From CAYUNA01 sp047629355 (GTDB lineage: Bacteria > Bacteroidota > Bacteroidia > Chitinophagales > Saprospiraceae), in NCBI GenBank assembly GCA_047629355.1, contig JBLHWU010000036.1, positions 1-35,428 on the forward strand: 35,428 bases of DNA, given 5' to 3'. Below, in pieces: positions 24,650 through 32,540 of the stretch. Position 1 is the stretch's first letter, and each line of letters starts with the position of its first letter. A program made the position numbers and the translations under genes. The notes below the pieces were generated by a model that worked only from the letters and a program-made list of their open reading frames with translations, ran no database searches and was not told the origin of the DNA.

Positions 24650-27328
24650 ATGTCCGAATTGAATCATGAACCAATACCCACCGAAATTAGGAAACAACGT
24701 ATGCCAACGCATAAAAAAGTTCTTAAAATCTTGTGGATACTGCTTGCCTTGGGTGTGTTGAGTATTCCTCTTCTTTTCTTTGGATTGACTTTTACTGACT
24801 TACCTGATACCAAAGAATTAGAAAATCCAAAAAATGAATGGGCTTCTGAAGCTTTCGCTGCTAATGGTGAAGTGATGGGACGGTATTTTACCGAAAATCG
24901 CGTGCCTGTTACTTTCGGCGAATTGAATCCTTATGTGGAGAAAGCACTGGTTGCCACGGAAGATGAACGGTTTTATAAACACTCAGGAATTGATTTTTAT
25001 GCACTTGGTCGTTCAGGAGTGAAAACACTAATTTTGGGAGATAAAAGTGCAGGTGGGGCAAGTACGATTACCCAACAATTGGCAAAATTATTATTTACGG
25101 ATAAGCGAGCGGAAAGTATTCAAGAGCGGCTTTTTCAAAAATTAAAAGAATGGATTATTGCAGTTCGTTTGGAACGAAAATACACCAAGCAAGAGATTAT
25201 GACTATGTACTTAAACAAGTTTGATTTCTTGTATGATAGTCATGGTATTATCGCGGCTTCGGAGACTTATTTTGGAAAACCACAAGATTCTTTGAAAATA
25301 GAGGAAGCGGCAATGCTCGTTGGAATGTTGAAGAACCCTGCATTATTTAATCCAAAAAGGCGACCAGATAAAGTGAAGCTACGCCGAGAAGTTGTGATGA
25401 GTCAAATGGTTAAAAATGGAGTTTTGTCTCAGGCGGAATACGATTCTTTGCGTCAGTTGCCGTTGGATATTTCTAATTTTAAAAGAAAAACGCATACTTC
25501 AGGCTTGGCGCAATATTTTAGGATGCACTTGCGCGAATATTTGAAAGATGTGCTGAATGGCGATGAATCGGAGAAAAAGCCAGATGGTACAAGCTACGAT
25601 GTTTATCGAGATGGATTGAAAATTTATACGACGATTGACCCGGAAATGCAGAAGTTGGCGGAAGAAGCGATGTTTGAACATATGAGCAAATTGCAGCCAA
25701 AATTCAATAAATACTGGACAAGTCGGAGCAAAAATCCGTGGACATATCGCGATGATGAAACGAGCGACCAAGAGATGGAAGCCCGCGCCCGAAAATTGGA
25801 ATGGCTGATTCGTCATTCTGAACGTTACATAACTTTGCGAGGTGAATATTTGGATACAAAGAATTTGAAAGTTTTGCAAGACGACATTAGTAACTTGAAG
25901 ATGCGGGATATCGACATTACCCGAATGTTGGACGAAGAAGATAAAAAAGGGTCGTTAACGAGTTTGATTTTCAGAGGTATTATCACTAAAAAAATGGCCG
26001 CAGCTTACCGCAAAGTCATGAAAACCGAGGAATGGAAAACGGTGAAAAAAGAATGGAAAAAGCTACAGTCCATTGTCACCAAAGAATTTGACAAGCCTGT
26101 AAAAATGAGGGTATTTGCTTATAATAAAAAAATGGAAACGGACACCACGATGACGCCCTTGGACTCCTTAAAATATCATCATAATTTCTTGCAGATTGGC
26201 TCCATGTCCGTTGATCCACGCACGGGTTATGTTAAAACTTGGGTGGGTGGTATCAATAATAAGTACTTCGCTTACGACCACGTAACGTCTAATCGACAGG
26301 TAGGTTCGACTTTCAAACCGTTCATTTATGCCACTGCGATTGGGCAAATGGGCATGTCACCATGTTATGAAATACAGGATTTGCCGCAGACAATTATGCC
26401 GGGTGATGGAGAGTTTTATTTGAAAAAAGAGTGGACGCCAGACAATGCTAGCGGTAAATTTACGGCAGAAATTATGACCTTGAAAACTGCCTTGAAAAAA
26501 TCTGTCAATACGGCGTCTGTCTTTTTAATGAAACAATTGCACAGCACCCGTCCTGTTCGTGATTTGGTTAAAAAAATGGGGATTGATGCGGATGCGCAAT
26601 ATCCAAACGGTCAAAAACGAGTACCAGAAGTGCCGTCGATTTGTTTGGGCGCATGTGATTTGCAGGTGATGGAAATGACGGGTGCCTACACGGCTTTTGC
26701 TAACAATGGTATGTACATTGAACCGATTTTTATCACTCGAATTGAAGATAAAAATGGTCGCTTAATTTTTTCTCCCAATCAAGATGAATTGCAAGCGCTC
26801 GAACCAGAACCGAATTTTGTGATGGTTGAAATGTTGAAATATGTCGCACAAAATGTTCCAGTAAAAAGTCAAGTTGGTGGAAAAACGGGAACGACCAATG
26901 ATTATAAAGACGGGTGGTTTATGGGTTTTACCCCTAATTTAGTCGTTGGAACTTGGGTTGGTGGTGAAGATAAGTGGATTCGCTTTTTGGATATTGGAAA
27001 TGGGTCAGGCGCACGTTTGGCGAGACCTTATTTTACCAGATTCATGCAAAAGATTGAAGCCAGTGATAAAGTGGATTATGATATCAAAGCAACTTTTTCT
27101 CGACCAAAATACGTCAATATTGAACTTGATTGTGGTGAGTACAAAGACCCGAATGCAGAGGAAGGCGAAGAAACGGAACCAGAAGATGAGTTTTATGAAG
27201 ATGCCTTTGGTGAGTCCGATTTCATGGAAGCACCAACGCCCACTGAGATGCCAACTGAAGCATCCGCTGAACCTGCTGCGACTTTGGCAAGTGATACGCT
27301 TACACCTAAAAAACAAGAAGGTCGATAG
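24650..27328 (+). CDS. Class A penicillin-binding protein (bifunctional PBP1A type)
   Basis: An 892-residue inner-membrane peptidoglycan synthase. A single membrane anchor lies at about 25-46. The glycosyltransferase 51 domain has ATEDERFYKH with catalytic Glu104, GGASTITQQLAK (135-146) and RKYTKQEIMTMYLN. The transpeptidase domain has the active-site Ser553 in GSTFKPF (SxxK), SVN at 618-620 and KTGTT at 745-749. It therefore polymerises and cross-links peptidoglycan. The C-terminal 50 residues are very acidic, then Pro/Thr/Ala-rich, a low-complexity tail with no domain. An insertion of about 150 residues between the two domains (about 340-500) is charged. It is read toward rsmI, 89 bases away. 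Gene names mrcA/ponA would apply by family. Confidence 0.96.
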   Translation: MSELNHEPIPTEIRKQRMPTHKKVLKILWILLALGVLSIPLLFFGLTFTDLPDTKELENPKNEWASEAFAANGEVMGRYFTENRVPVTFGELNPYVEKALVATEDERFYKHSGIDFYALGRSGVKTLILGDKSAGGASTITQQLAKLLFTDKRAESIQERLFQKLKEWIIAVRLERKYTKQEIMTMYLNKFDFLYDSHGIIAASETYFGKPQDSLKIEEAAMLVGMLKNPALFNPKRRPDKVKLRREVVMSQMVKNGVLSQAEYDSLRQLPLDISNFKRKTHTSGLAQYFRMHLREYLKDVLNGDESEKKPDGTSYDVYRDGLKIYTTIDPEMQKLAEEAMFEHMSKLQPKFNKYWTSRSKNPWTYRDDETSDQEMEARARKLEWLIRHSERYITLRGEYLDTKNLKVLQDDISNLKMRDIDITRMLDEEDKKGSLTSLIFRGIITKKMAAAYRKVMKTEEWKTVKKEWKKLQSIVTKEFDKPVKMRVFAYNKKMETDTTMTPLDSLKYHHNFLQIGSMSVDPRTGYVKTWVGGINNKYFAYDHVTSNRQVGSTFKPFIYATAIGQMGMSPCYEIQDLPQTIMPGDGEFYLKKEWTPDNASGKFTAEIMTLKTALKKSVNTASVFLMKQLHSTRPVRDLVKKMGIDADAQYPNGQKRVPEVPSICLGACDLQVMEMTGAYTAFANNGMYIEPIFITRIEDKNGRLIFSPNQDELQALEPEPNFVMVEMLKYVAQNVPVKSQVGGKTGTTNDYKDGWFMGFTPNLVVGTWVGGEDKWIRFLDIGNGSGARLARPYFTRFMQKIEASDKVDYDIKATFSRPKYVNIELDCGEYKDPNAEEGEETEPEDEFYEDAFGESDFMEAPTPTEMPTEASAEPAATLASDTLTPKKQEGR

Positions 27329-27353
27329 AATTAAACACTATTGTTTTATTGTT

Positions 27354-27390
27354 AAATGGCTTCATTGTTTTCGAAATAGTGAAGCCATTT
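27354..27390. terminator. Hairpin between the PBP and rsmI genes
   Basis: Arms AAATGGCTTCA (27354-27364) and TGAAGCCATTT (27380-27390) pair perfectly across a 15-base loop. It lies 26 bases after the PBP stop. The arms end in A/T runs, so weak termination is possible, but no extended U-tract follows; it may instead be a partial terminator allowing read-through into rsmI. Confidence 0.5.
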
Positions 27391-27417
27391 GATAATATAG
27401 CAACGAAACAATGCAAC

Positions 27418-28083
27418 ATGCTATACATCATTCCCACACCTATTGGAAACTTAGAAGACATTACTTTGCGAGCTTTACGCTTGCTAAAAGAAGTCGATTT
27501 AGTGCTCGCCGAAGACACACGGATGACTCGAAGATTGTTTACTCATTTTGAAATTTCGACGCATTTACAATCGTATCATGCTCATAATGAACATCGTGCG
27601 GTCGAGTCAATTATTGGGAAATTGCAATCGGGAATGACCTTGGCTTTGGTCTCAGATGCAGGTACTCCGGGTATTTCTGATCCGGGTTTTTTGCTCGTTC
27701 GAGAATGTGTAAAACACGAAATTAAAGTGGAATGCCTACCGGGTGCAACGGCATTTGTACCTGCTCTCGTTGCATCGGGATTGCCTTGTGATAAATTTCA
27801 TTTTGAAGGGTTTTTACCTCATAAAAAAGGACGACAGACCCGATTACTTTATTTAAAAGAATTGCCTTACACCTTTGTTTTATACGAATCTCCGAACCGT
27901 TTGGTAAAATGTTTGACCCAATTGGCAGAGCATTGTGGTGAAGATAGAATGGCTTGTGTTTGTCGAGAATTGTCGAAAATGCACGAGGAAGTTGTGACAA
28001 AATCCGTGACTGATTTGATTGCTCATTTTAGCGGAGAGAAGAAGGTGAGAGGGGAAATTGTGATTGTGGTGGCGGGAGCGTGA
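27418..28083 (+). CDS. rsmI: 16S rRNA (cytidine(1402)-2'-O)-methyltransferase
   Basis: A 221-residue SAM-dependent tetrapyrrole-methylase-fold enzyme that 2'-O-methylates C1402 of 16S rRNA. It begins MLYIIPTPIGNLEDITLRAL, the family start, so ATG at 27418 is preferred over a TTG at 27349. LAEDTRMTRRLF, the SAM-region SDAGTPGISDPG, and LPGATAFVPALVASGLP with FHFEGFLP follow. The C-terminal YESPNRL and GEIVIVV segments are also typical. Length is slightly shorter than the Escherichia coli protein, as in other Bacteroidota. It ends at two hairpins before the convergent oxidoreductase gene. Confidence 0.96.
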   Translation: MLYIIPTPIGNLEDITLRALRLLKEVDLVLAEDTRMTRRLFTHFEISTHLQSYHAHNEHRAVESIIGKLQSGMTLALVSDAGTPGISDPGFLLVRECVKHEIKVECLPGATAFVPALVASGLPCDKFHFEGFLPHKKGRQTRLLYLKELPYTFVLYESPNRLVKCLTQLAEHCGEDRMACVCRELSKMHEEVVTKSVTDLIAHFSGEKKVRGEIVIVVAGA

Positions 28084-28143
28084 CTTATTAGTCGAAAAGT
28101 GTATTAATGGTTAATTAATCTTGTCCTAAAAAGCGATGAAGGG

Positions 28144-28173
28144 CTAAATGTACCATTTCAAGCATACATTTAG
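28144..28173. repeat. Hairpin downstream of rsmI
   Basis: CTAAATGTA (28144-28152) and TACATTTAG (28165-28173) form a 9-base AT-rich stem. It precedes the stronger terminator and may be part of the same region. Confidence 0.45.
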
Positions 28174-28187
28174 TCAGCTATAAAATT

Positions 28188-28232
28188 AAAGTCGGCTAAA
28201 AGTGGTTTTAAAACTTACTTTTAGCCGACTTT
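28188..28232. terminator. Bidirectional intrinsic terminator between convergent genes
   Basis: Perfect 16-base arms AAAGTCGGCTAAAAGT (28188-28203) and ACTTTTAGCCGACTTT (28217-28232), with a further inner stem (GTTTT/AAAAC). It lies between rsmI (plus) and the Gfo/Idh/MocA gene (minus, stop at 28253) and can end both transcripts. Confidence 0.85.
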
Positions 28233-28252
28233 GTCATTTTACATGAAATTTT

Positions 28253-29230
28253 CTAAGCCCGCGCTGACCGATAAACCTCTTCAATCATCACTAGATCTCG
28301 CTTCGCCAATGCCAAATTAAAATCAGGCTCTTCCCCATTTCTTAAAGCTTTGAAAAAATCTTGAAACATTCCTTTCGAGCCACCAATATCGGAGAAACCA
28401 GGCAAGATAAATTTCCATTTTCGACCTCGTACAAAAATAAAAATGCCGTTCGATTCAAACGAAATTGAGCCTTTCGTTCCATACAATTTCGATAAGCGCA
28501 AACCTTTAAATAGCGCATTGACTTCCCAAGAATAGAGTAGTGTCCCAATCGCACCTTCCTTATATTTCGCCACGATTTGCATACTTCTATCCATCTCCAA
28601 CACTTCGCCCGGCTGAAAACCTGAAACTGAATCAACTTCCAATCCCATATTAGAAATAAAATTTATCCAATGAATCCCTCCTTCAAATAAAGAACCGCCC
28701 CCAGACTGTGTTTTTTCATCGCGCCAATCACCTGTGGTTTGTTTTTTGGTTGCATTGAAATACAAAAATTTGAGGTCGCCAATCACGTCGGACGCAATTA
28801 GCTTTCGGAGTCGCTGCAAGTTGGGTTTGTAAAAATAATTCTCTGCAATCATCACTTGCGTCTGCGTTTCCTTTTGTAAATTAGTGATAATATCAAAATC
28901 AGTCGAATTGAAAAAAGGTGGTTTTTCCACAATAACGTGTTTACCTGCCCGCATCGCTTGTAAAGTCAATTCCAAATGACTATCCGGTGGCGTCGCCACA
29001 AAAATGGTATTAATTTCTGGTGAATTTATCGCATCCTCATACGAACCAAAATGTCCCGCGCCTTTGAATTTTTGCTGATATTCCACCGCTTTTTCTGCCG
29101 AACGGCTCGCATAAAATCGGCGTACATTTTTAAACTTCTTCAACGTTTTGCTATGATTTTTCGTAGCAAAACCACAGCCTAAAAAAGCTATATTAATAGA
29201 TGTGTTGTCAGCGATATTTTTGAAAGTCAT
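28253..29230 (-). CDS. Gfo/Idh/MocA-family oxidoreductase
   Basis: A 325-residue NAD(P)-dependent dehydrogenase of the sugar/inositol oxidoreductase superfamily. The N-terminal Rossmann motif is IAFLGCGFATKNH (14-26). VATPPDSHLELTLQAM (about 77-92) and HVIVEKPPF, with the catalytic Lys of the EKP motif, follow. The C-terminal domain has GGSLFEGGIHWINF with the His that normally assists proton transfer. It is of typical length. It stands alone between a terminator and the small membrane pair. The sugar or cyclitol substrate cannot be told from sequence. Confidence 0.92.
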   Translation of the reverse strand: MTFKNIADNTSINIAFLGCGFATKNHSKTLKKFKNVRRFYASRSAEKAVEYQQKFKGAGHFGSYEDAINSPEINTIFVATPPDSHLELTLQAMRAGKHVIVEKPPFFNSTDFDIITNLQKETQTQVMIAENYFYKPNLQRLRKLIASDVIGDLKFLYFNATKKQTTGDWRDEKTQSGGGSLFEGGIHWINFISNMGLEVDSVSGFQPGEVLEMDRSMQIVAKYKEGAIGTLLYSWEVNALFKGLRLSKLYGTKGSISFESNGIFIFVRGRKWKFILPGFSDIGGSKGMFQDFFKALRNGEEPDFNLALAKRDLVMIEEVYRSARA

Positions 29231-29300
29231 TGTTGTAAATTTTTCGCAAAGGTAACACGGATTTTTAATCAGCCAAGTTAAAAGAAGAGGGATTGATTTT

Positions 29301-29516
29301 TTACTTGCAATTGCTGCGCGATATTTTTATCTTTCGTAATCGCTTTTTTTGAACGACATAAAGCAAAAAGAATCCAATCAGCAAAAGCGGATAAAACAGA
29401 CAAAAAAGCACAAAATTTATCTCGTAATAAGACAAATTAAAAATATTGGCAAGATTGATAATAAAATCTGTGCAATAGACATAAACGATTGTTCCAAATT
29501 CTATAAATCTATCCAT
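29301..29516 (-). CDS. Small membrane protein, second gene of an overlapping pair
   Basis: A 71-residue protein with one or two hydrophobic stretches: about 7-25 (FGTIVYVYCTDFIINLANI) and 32-55 (EINFVLFCLFYPLLLIGFFLLYVV). It ends in a basic tail (QKKRLRKIKISRSNCK). Its start overlaps the end of the upstream gene by 8 bases, pointing to translational coupling and joint function. I recognise no named family. Confidence 0.65.
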   Translation of the reverse strand: MDRFIEFGTIVYVYCTDFIINLANIFNLSYYEINFVLFCLFYPLLLIGFFLLYVVQKKRLRKIKISRSNCK

Positions 29517-29910
29517 TTTCTTTTTTTATCGCACGAATTTTAAACTGTATGCTAATTGATTTGCCTATCAAAAAGACAATCAAGATAGGAATCAAAACGA
29601 CTAAAAATATAATATTTGCTAAAACGTAATGTCCCGTTGATTTCAAAGAATGAATGACGCCAAAATAGATAGGGTCCGTATATTCAAAATTTTTTGCCCG
29701 CATTTTGACATGATGCTTTTTGCAAAAATTAGTGTCGTTGTGACAGTTCCAAGTACATTTTTCTTTATCCGCTTTTGCCGAATTTAGCGCAGTGACTCCT
29801 TTTTGCTGAAACCGGTTTTTATTGATTTTCAACCTGACGAATTCGTTAGACATTACCATTAATAAAAACGGTAAAGTGAGTATTACCAAATAAAGAATCC
29901 ACTTTTTCAT
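29509..29910 (-). CDS. Membrane protein with Cys/His cluster, first gene of an overlapping pair
   Basis: A 133-residue protein with two membrane segments: about 3-20 (KWILYLVILTLPFLLMVM) and 97-117 (LANIIFLVVLIPILIVFLIG). Between them is a loop, probably on the outer face, carrying CTWNCHNDTNFCKKHH (52-67). Cys52, Cys56-His57, Cys63 and His66-His67 make a compact cluster that could bind a metal; CTWNCH also has the CX3CH form of an atypical heme c site. The C-terminus is basic. It overlaps the next small gene by 8 bases. I recall no named family; metal or heme binding is inference from the residues alone. Confidence 0.7.
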   Translation of the reverse strand: MKKWILYLVILTLPFLLMVMSNEFVRLKINKNRFQQKGVTALNSAKADKEKCTWNCHNDTNFCKKHHVKMRAKNFEYTDPIYFGVIHSLKSTGHYVLANIIFLVVLIPILIVFLIGKSISIQFKIRAIKKENG

Positions 29911-30006
29911 TGTTTAAAATTGAAGTCTTTTGCTTTTGAGTGCTACGCCGTAAAAGTAGGCGTTACTTTCAAAGTAATTCTTACTTTAGATTCTTTAACT
30001 CGTTCA

Positions 30007-32247
30007 TTACTTCAAAACCGAAAAGAAAAACGTCGTCCCTTTTCCTTCCTCCGATTCCATCCACAATCTACCGCCCAATCGCTGCACAATTTTCATACAA
30101 ATCGCTAAACCAATCCCCGTACCTTCATACGCATACCTTTGGTGCAGTCGCTGAAAAATTTCAAAAACACGGTCTTTATTATGGTCTGCAATGCCAATAC
30201 CGTTGTCTTGAATACTAATGATGTGCTCGGTTTCTGTCTCTGTGGCACTTACTTGAATTTCAGACTGCACATCAGGTCGTCTAAATTTAATTGCATTTCC
30301 CAATAAATTTTGAAAGAGCTGAATCATCAATGTCCGTCGACCTTTCACTTTCGGTAGGTCGTCCATTTTTATAATCGCGTCGTTTTCCTCAATGCGTACT
30401 TTTAAATTATATTGACCAATTCGACCGATTTCATTCAAGTCAATATCCTCTAATTCTTCATCTGACTTTCCAACGGTTGCATATTTTAACAAGGCATCCA
30501 ACAGCGCATTCATTCGCACCACGCCATCTGTCACGTATTTAAAATAGAGCTGCTGTTTTTCATCCAGTTGCTCACCAATTAAGCGGTCAATAATCTGCGT
30601 ATAGCTACCAATCATTCGCAATGGTTCTTTCAAATCATGGCTCGCGACGTAAGCAAATTGCCGTAATTCTTCATTCGCTTGAATCAATTCCTGGTTTTGT
30701 CTCGCAATTTGGTCAGACTTGTCCAATAGTAGCGACTGATACTCATTTTCTTTCGTCAGTTGCTCAATTTCGCTCTGCTTTTCGCGAATGGCATGACGAA
30801 TTTCTAAGTCCAAAAATTGCCGATTCCGTCGGACTTTGGCAAATTCTTCCTGTATTTTAGAATAAATAATCTGATAACTCAAAGCCTCTTCAAATTTCCC
30901 TAATTCTTTGTAGAATTTCGCCAACATTTTATAGCCTCGAATCTCCGTCGCGTCATCTTTCATTATCTTCGCTGCCTCAATTCCTTCTTCCGTGATTGTC
31001 ACCGCTTTTTGTAAATTATCCTGTTTTGCTTCGATATTAGCAAGATTCAAAAGGTTGATTTGTTGCCCATTGATATTGCCCAATTCGTCGATTAATTCCT
31101 GTGCTTTTTGCGCATAATTTATCGCTCGTTCTAAATGTCCACTCTGCAAATCCGTGCGACTCAACTGCGCCAAAGTATGCGCCAATAGGTCTCGAAAGTT
31201 ATATTTCAAAGCCAATTTAAACGCCTTCTCAAAATAATCGCGCGCGACATCTGCCTGTTCGGTGGTATAGTGAATGTTCCCCAAATTATTATAAATCACC
31301 ACCTGATTTTTATCATCTAAAATATCTTCATAATCTTCCAAAACTTCCTGATACCGCTTAATCGCTTCTTCATAATTAAATAAATGCGCGTAAATTGTCC
31401 CGATATTTACCAAAATCTGGGCGATTTGCTTCCGAAATCCGATTTTCTCACTCTTATTTAATGCTTCCAAAAAATACTGCATACCAATTTTATAATTGGA
31501 TTTGACACTACAAACGACCGCGATATTTTTCAGACCCATCACTTCTTTTTCCAAATTTCCCGTCCGCTGACTTAATTTTACTAAAGTCTGACTCAGTTCC
31601 AAAGCCTGCGAATATTCTTTCCGCCAAATCTGCACTTCTGATAGCTGCTGATAGATTTCTACTAACAAGTTTTCATCCTCCGCCTGTCCACTACTTTCCA
31701 AGAAAGTCAATCCATCCTGGGCAAATTCATAAGCTTTTTCATAATCCTTTTTCAAAATCGCATTCTGACTCAACCCTGCCAAAGCCCGCACGATTCCTCC
31801 TGAATTACTTGCTTTTTGACTTTCTTTAAAGGCATTATTTAAATAGACTTCTGATTTTTCAAAATCTAATAAATTTTGATAAACTTCTCCAAAAGTCAAG
31901 GCAATTTCTATCTTTAAAGTCGCTTTATGTTTCGACTCTTCTTCTTTCAAATCTTCTAAATAAGTCAACGATTTTTGATAAAAAGAAGCATCGTTCTGGT
32001 ATTTTCCATTGGTGCTGTAAATGCGGGCTAGTAACAACTTTGCAGCATCTAAATCTTGTTTTTTGGCAGCACCTTGCGCTCCAAAGTCCAGCGCAATTTG
32101 CACGGTATTCATCGCTTTCTTCAGTTTTCGACTGCGATAATGCGCCTTCGATTCTTCCAACAAATTTTGTATTTGAGTCGTCTTCATTTTTCGTTGAGGT
32201 TGGTCGTTTTGTACCAATAGTTTAGTAACAGGCAGAGATGTAGTCAT
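30007..32247 (-). CDS. TPR-containing sensor histidine kinase
   Basis: A 746-residue protein without a signal peptide or clear membrane segment, so probably cytoplasmic. Residues about 30-480 form a long series of tetratricopeptide repeats with PDxF/ANLGxIY-like motifs. A coiled coil (about 485-530) leads to the HisKA domain with YVASHDLKEPLRMIGSY and the phospho-acceptor His537. The HATPase domain follows: NLLGNAIKFRRP (N box), ISIQDNGIGIA (G1), RVFEIFQRLH (F box) and GTGIGLAICMKIVQ (G2). It should autophosphorylate; no receiver domain or response regulator gene is adjacent, and the stand-alone LytTR protein 8.5 kb away has no receiver either. The TPRs may bind the signal or a partner. MKTTQIQN at 32187 is an alternative start. 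Confidence 0.94.
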   Translation of the reverse strand: MTTSLPVTKLLVQNDQPQRKMKTTQIQNLLEESKAHYRSRKLKKAMNTVQIALDFGAQGAAKKQDLDAAKLLLARIYSTNGKYQNDASFYQKSLTYLEDLKEEESKHKATLKIEIALTFGEVYQNLLDFEKSEVYLNNAFKESQKASNSGGIVRALAGLSQNAILKKDYEKAYEFAQDGLTFLESSGQAEDENLLVEIYQQLSEVQIWRKEYSQALELSQTLVKLSQRTGNLEKEVMGLKNIAVVCSVKSNYKIGMQYFLEALNKSEKIGFRKQIAQILVNIGTIYAHLFNYEEAIKRYQEVLEDYEDILDDKNQVVIYNNLGNIHYTTEQADVARDYFEKAFKLALKYNFRDLLAHTLAQLSRTDLQSGHLERAINYAQKAQELIDELGNINGQQINLLNLANIEAKQDNLQKAVTITEEGIEAAKIMKDDATEIRGYKMLAKFYKELGKFEEALSYQIIYSKIQEEFAKVRRNRQFLDLEIRHAIREKQSEIEQLTKENEYQSLLLDKSDQIARQNQELIQANEELRQFAYVASHDLKEPLRMIGSYTQIIDRLIGEQLDEKQQLYFKYVTDGVVRMNALLDALLKYATVGKSDEELEDIDLNEIGRIGQYNLKVRIEENDAIIKMDDLPKVKGRRTLMIQLFQNLLGNAIKFRRPDVQSEIQVSATETETEHIISIQDNGIGIADHNKDRVFEIFQRLHQRYAYEGTGIGLAICMKIVQRLGGRLWMESEEGKGTTFFFSVLK

Positions 32248-32487
32248 TGTTCAAAGTTTTTGAAAAGCAGTTTTTTTTTAAATCAAAAATCGACACAAAA
32301 GGAGGGATAAATCGTCTTTGATATAGAAATATTTCGGCGGAATTCAAATAGGATGTTATAGGATTTATAATTGTCCAAAGAGTCTGCCATCCTTTCGAAA
32401 ATAAACTTAAAATGAGTACTTTTACTGATTGGTTTTCATGTAATTACGGGAAAGTACGTAGTAAAAATAGTGAAATATTTCACATAG

Positions 32488-32516
32488 AATAGCCCCGAAG
32501 AATATTCGAGGCTATT
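32488..32516. terminator. Hairpin downstream of dnaB
   Basis: AATAGCC (32488-32494) pairs with GGCTATT (32510-32516), with inner CGAA/TTCG pairing, 25 bases beyond the dnaB stop. The U-run after the stem is better on the plus strand (ATTTTAT) than on the minus strand, so terminator function for dnaB is only probable. The remainder of 32248-32540 shows no gene. Confidence 0.5.
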
Positions 32517-32540
32517 TTATGTACCATTTTAATGAATTTT

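Noticed and set aside
26946..27392. 148-residue plus-strand ORF overlapping the PBP gene's 3' end
   Set aside because: It is a second-frame shadow of the penicillin-binding protein; its protein shows no domain and ends in random-looking text.
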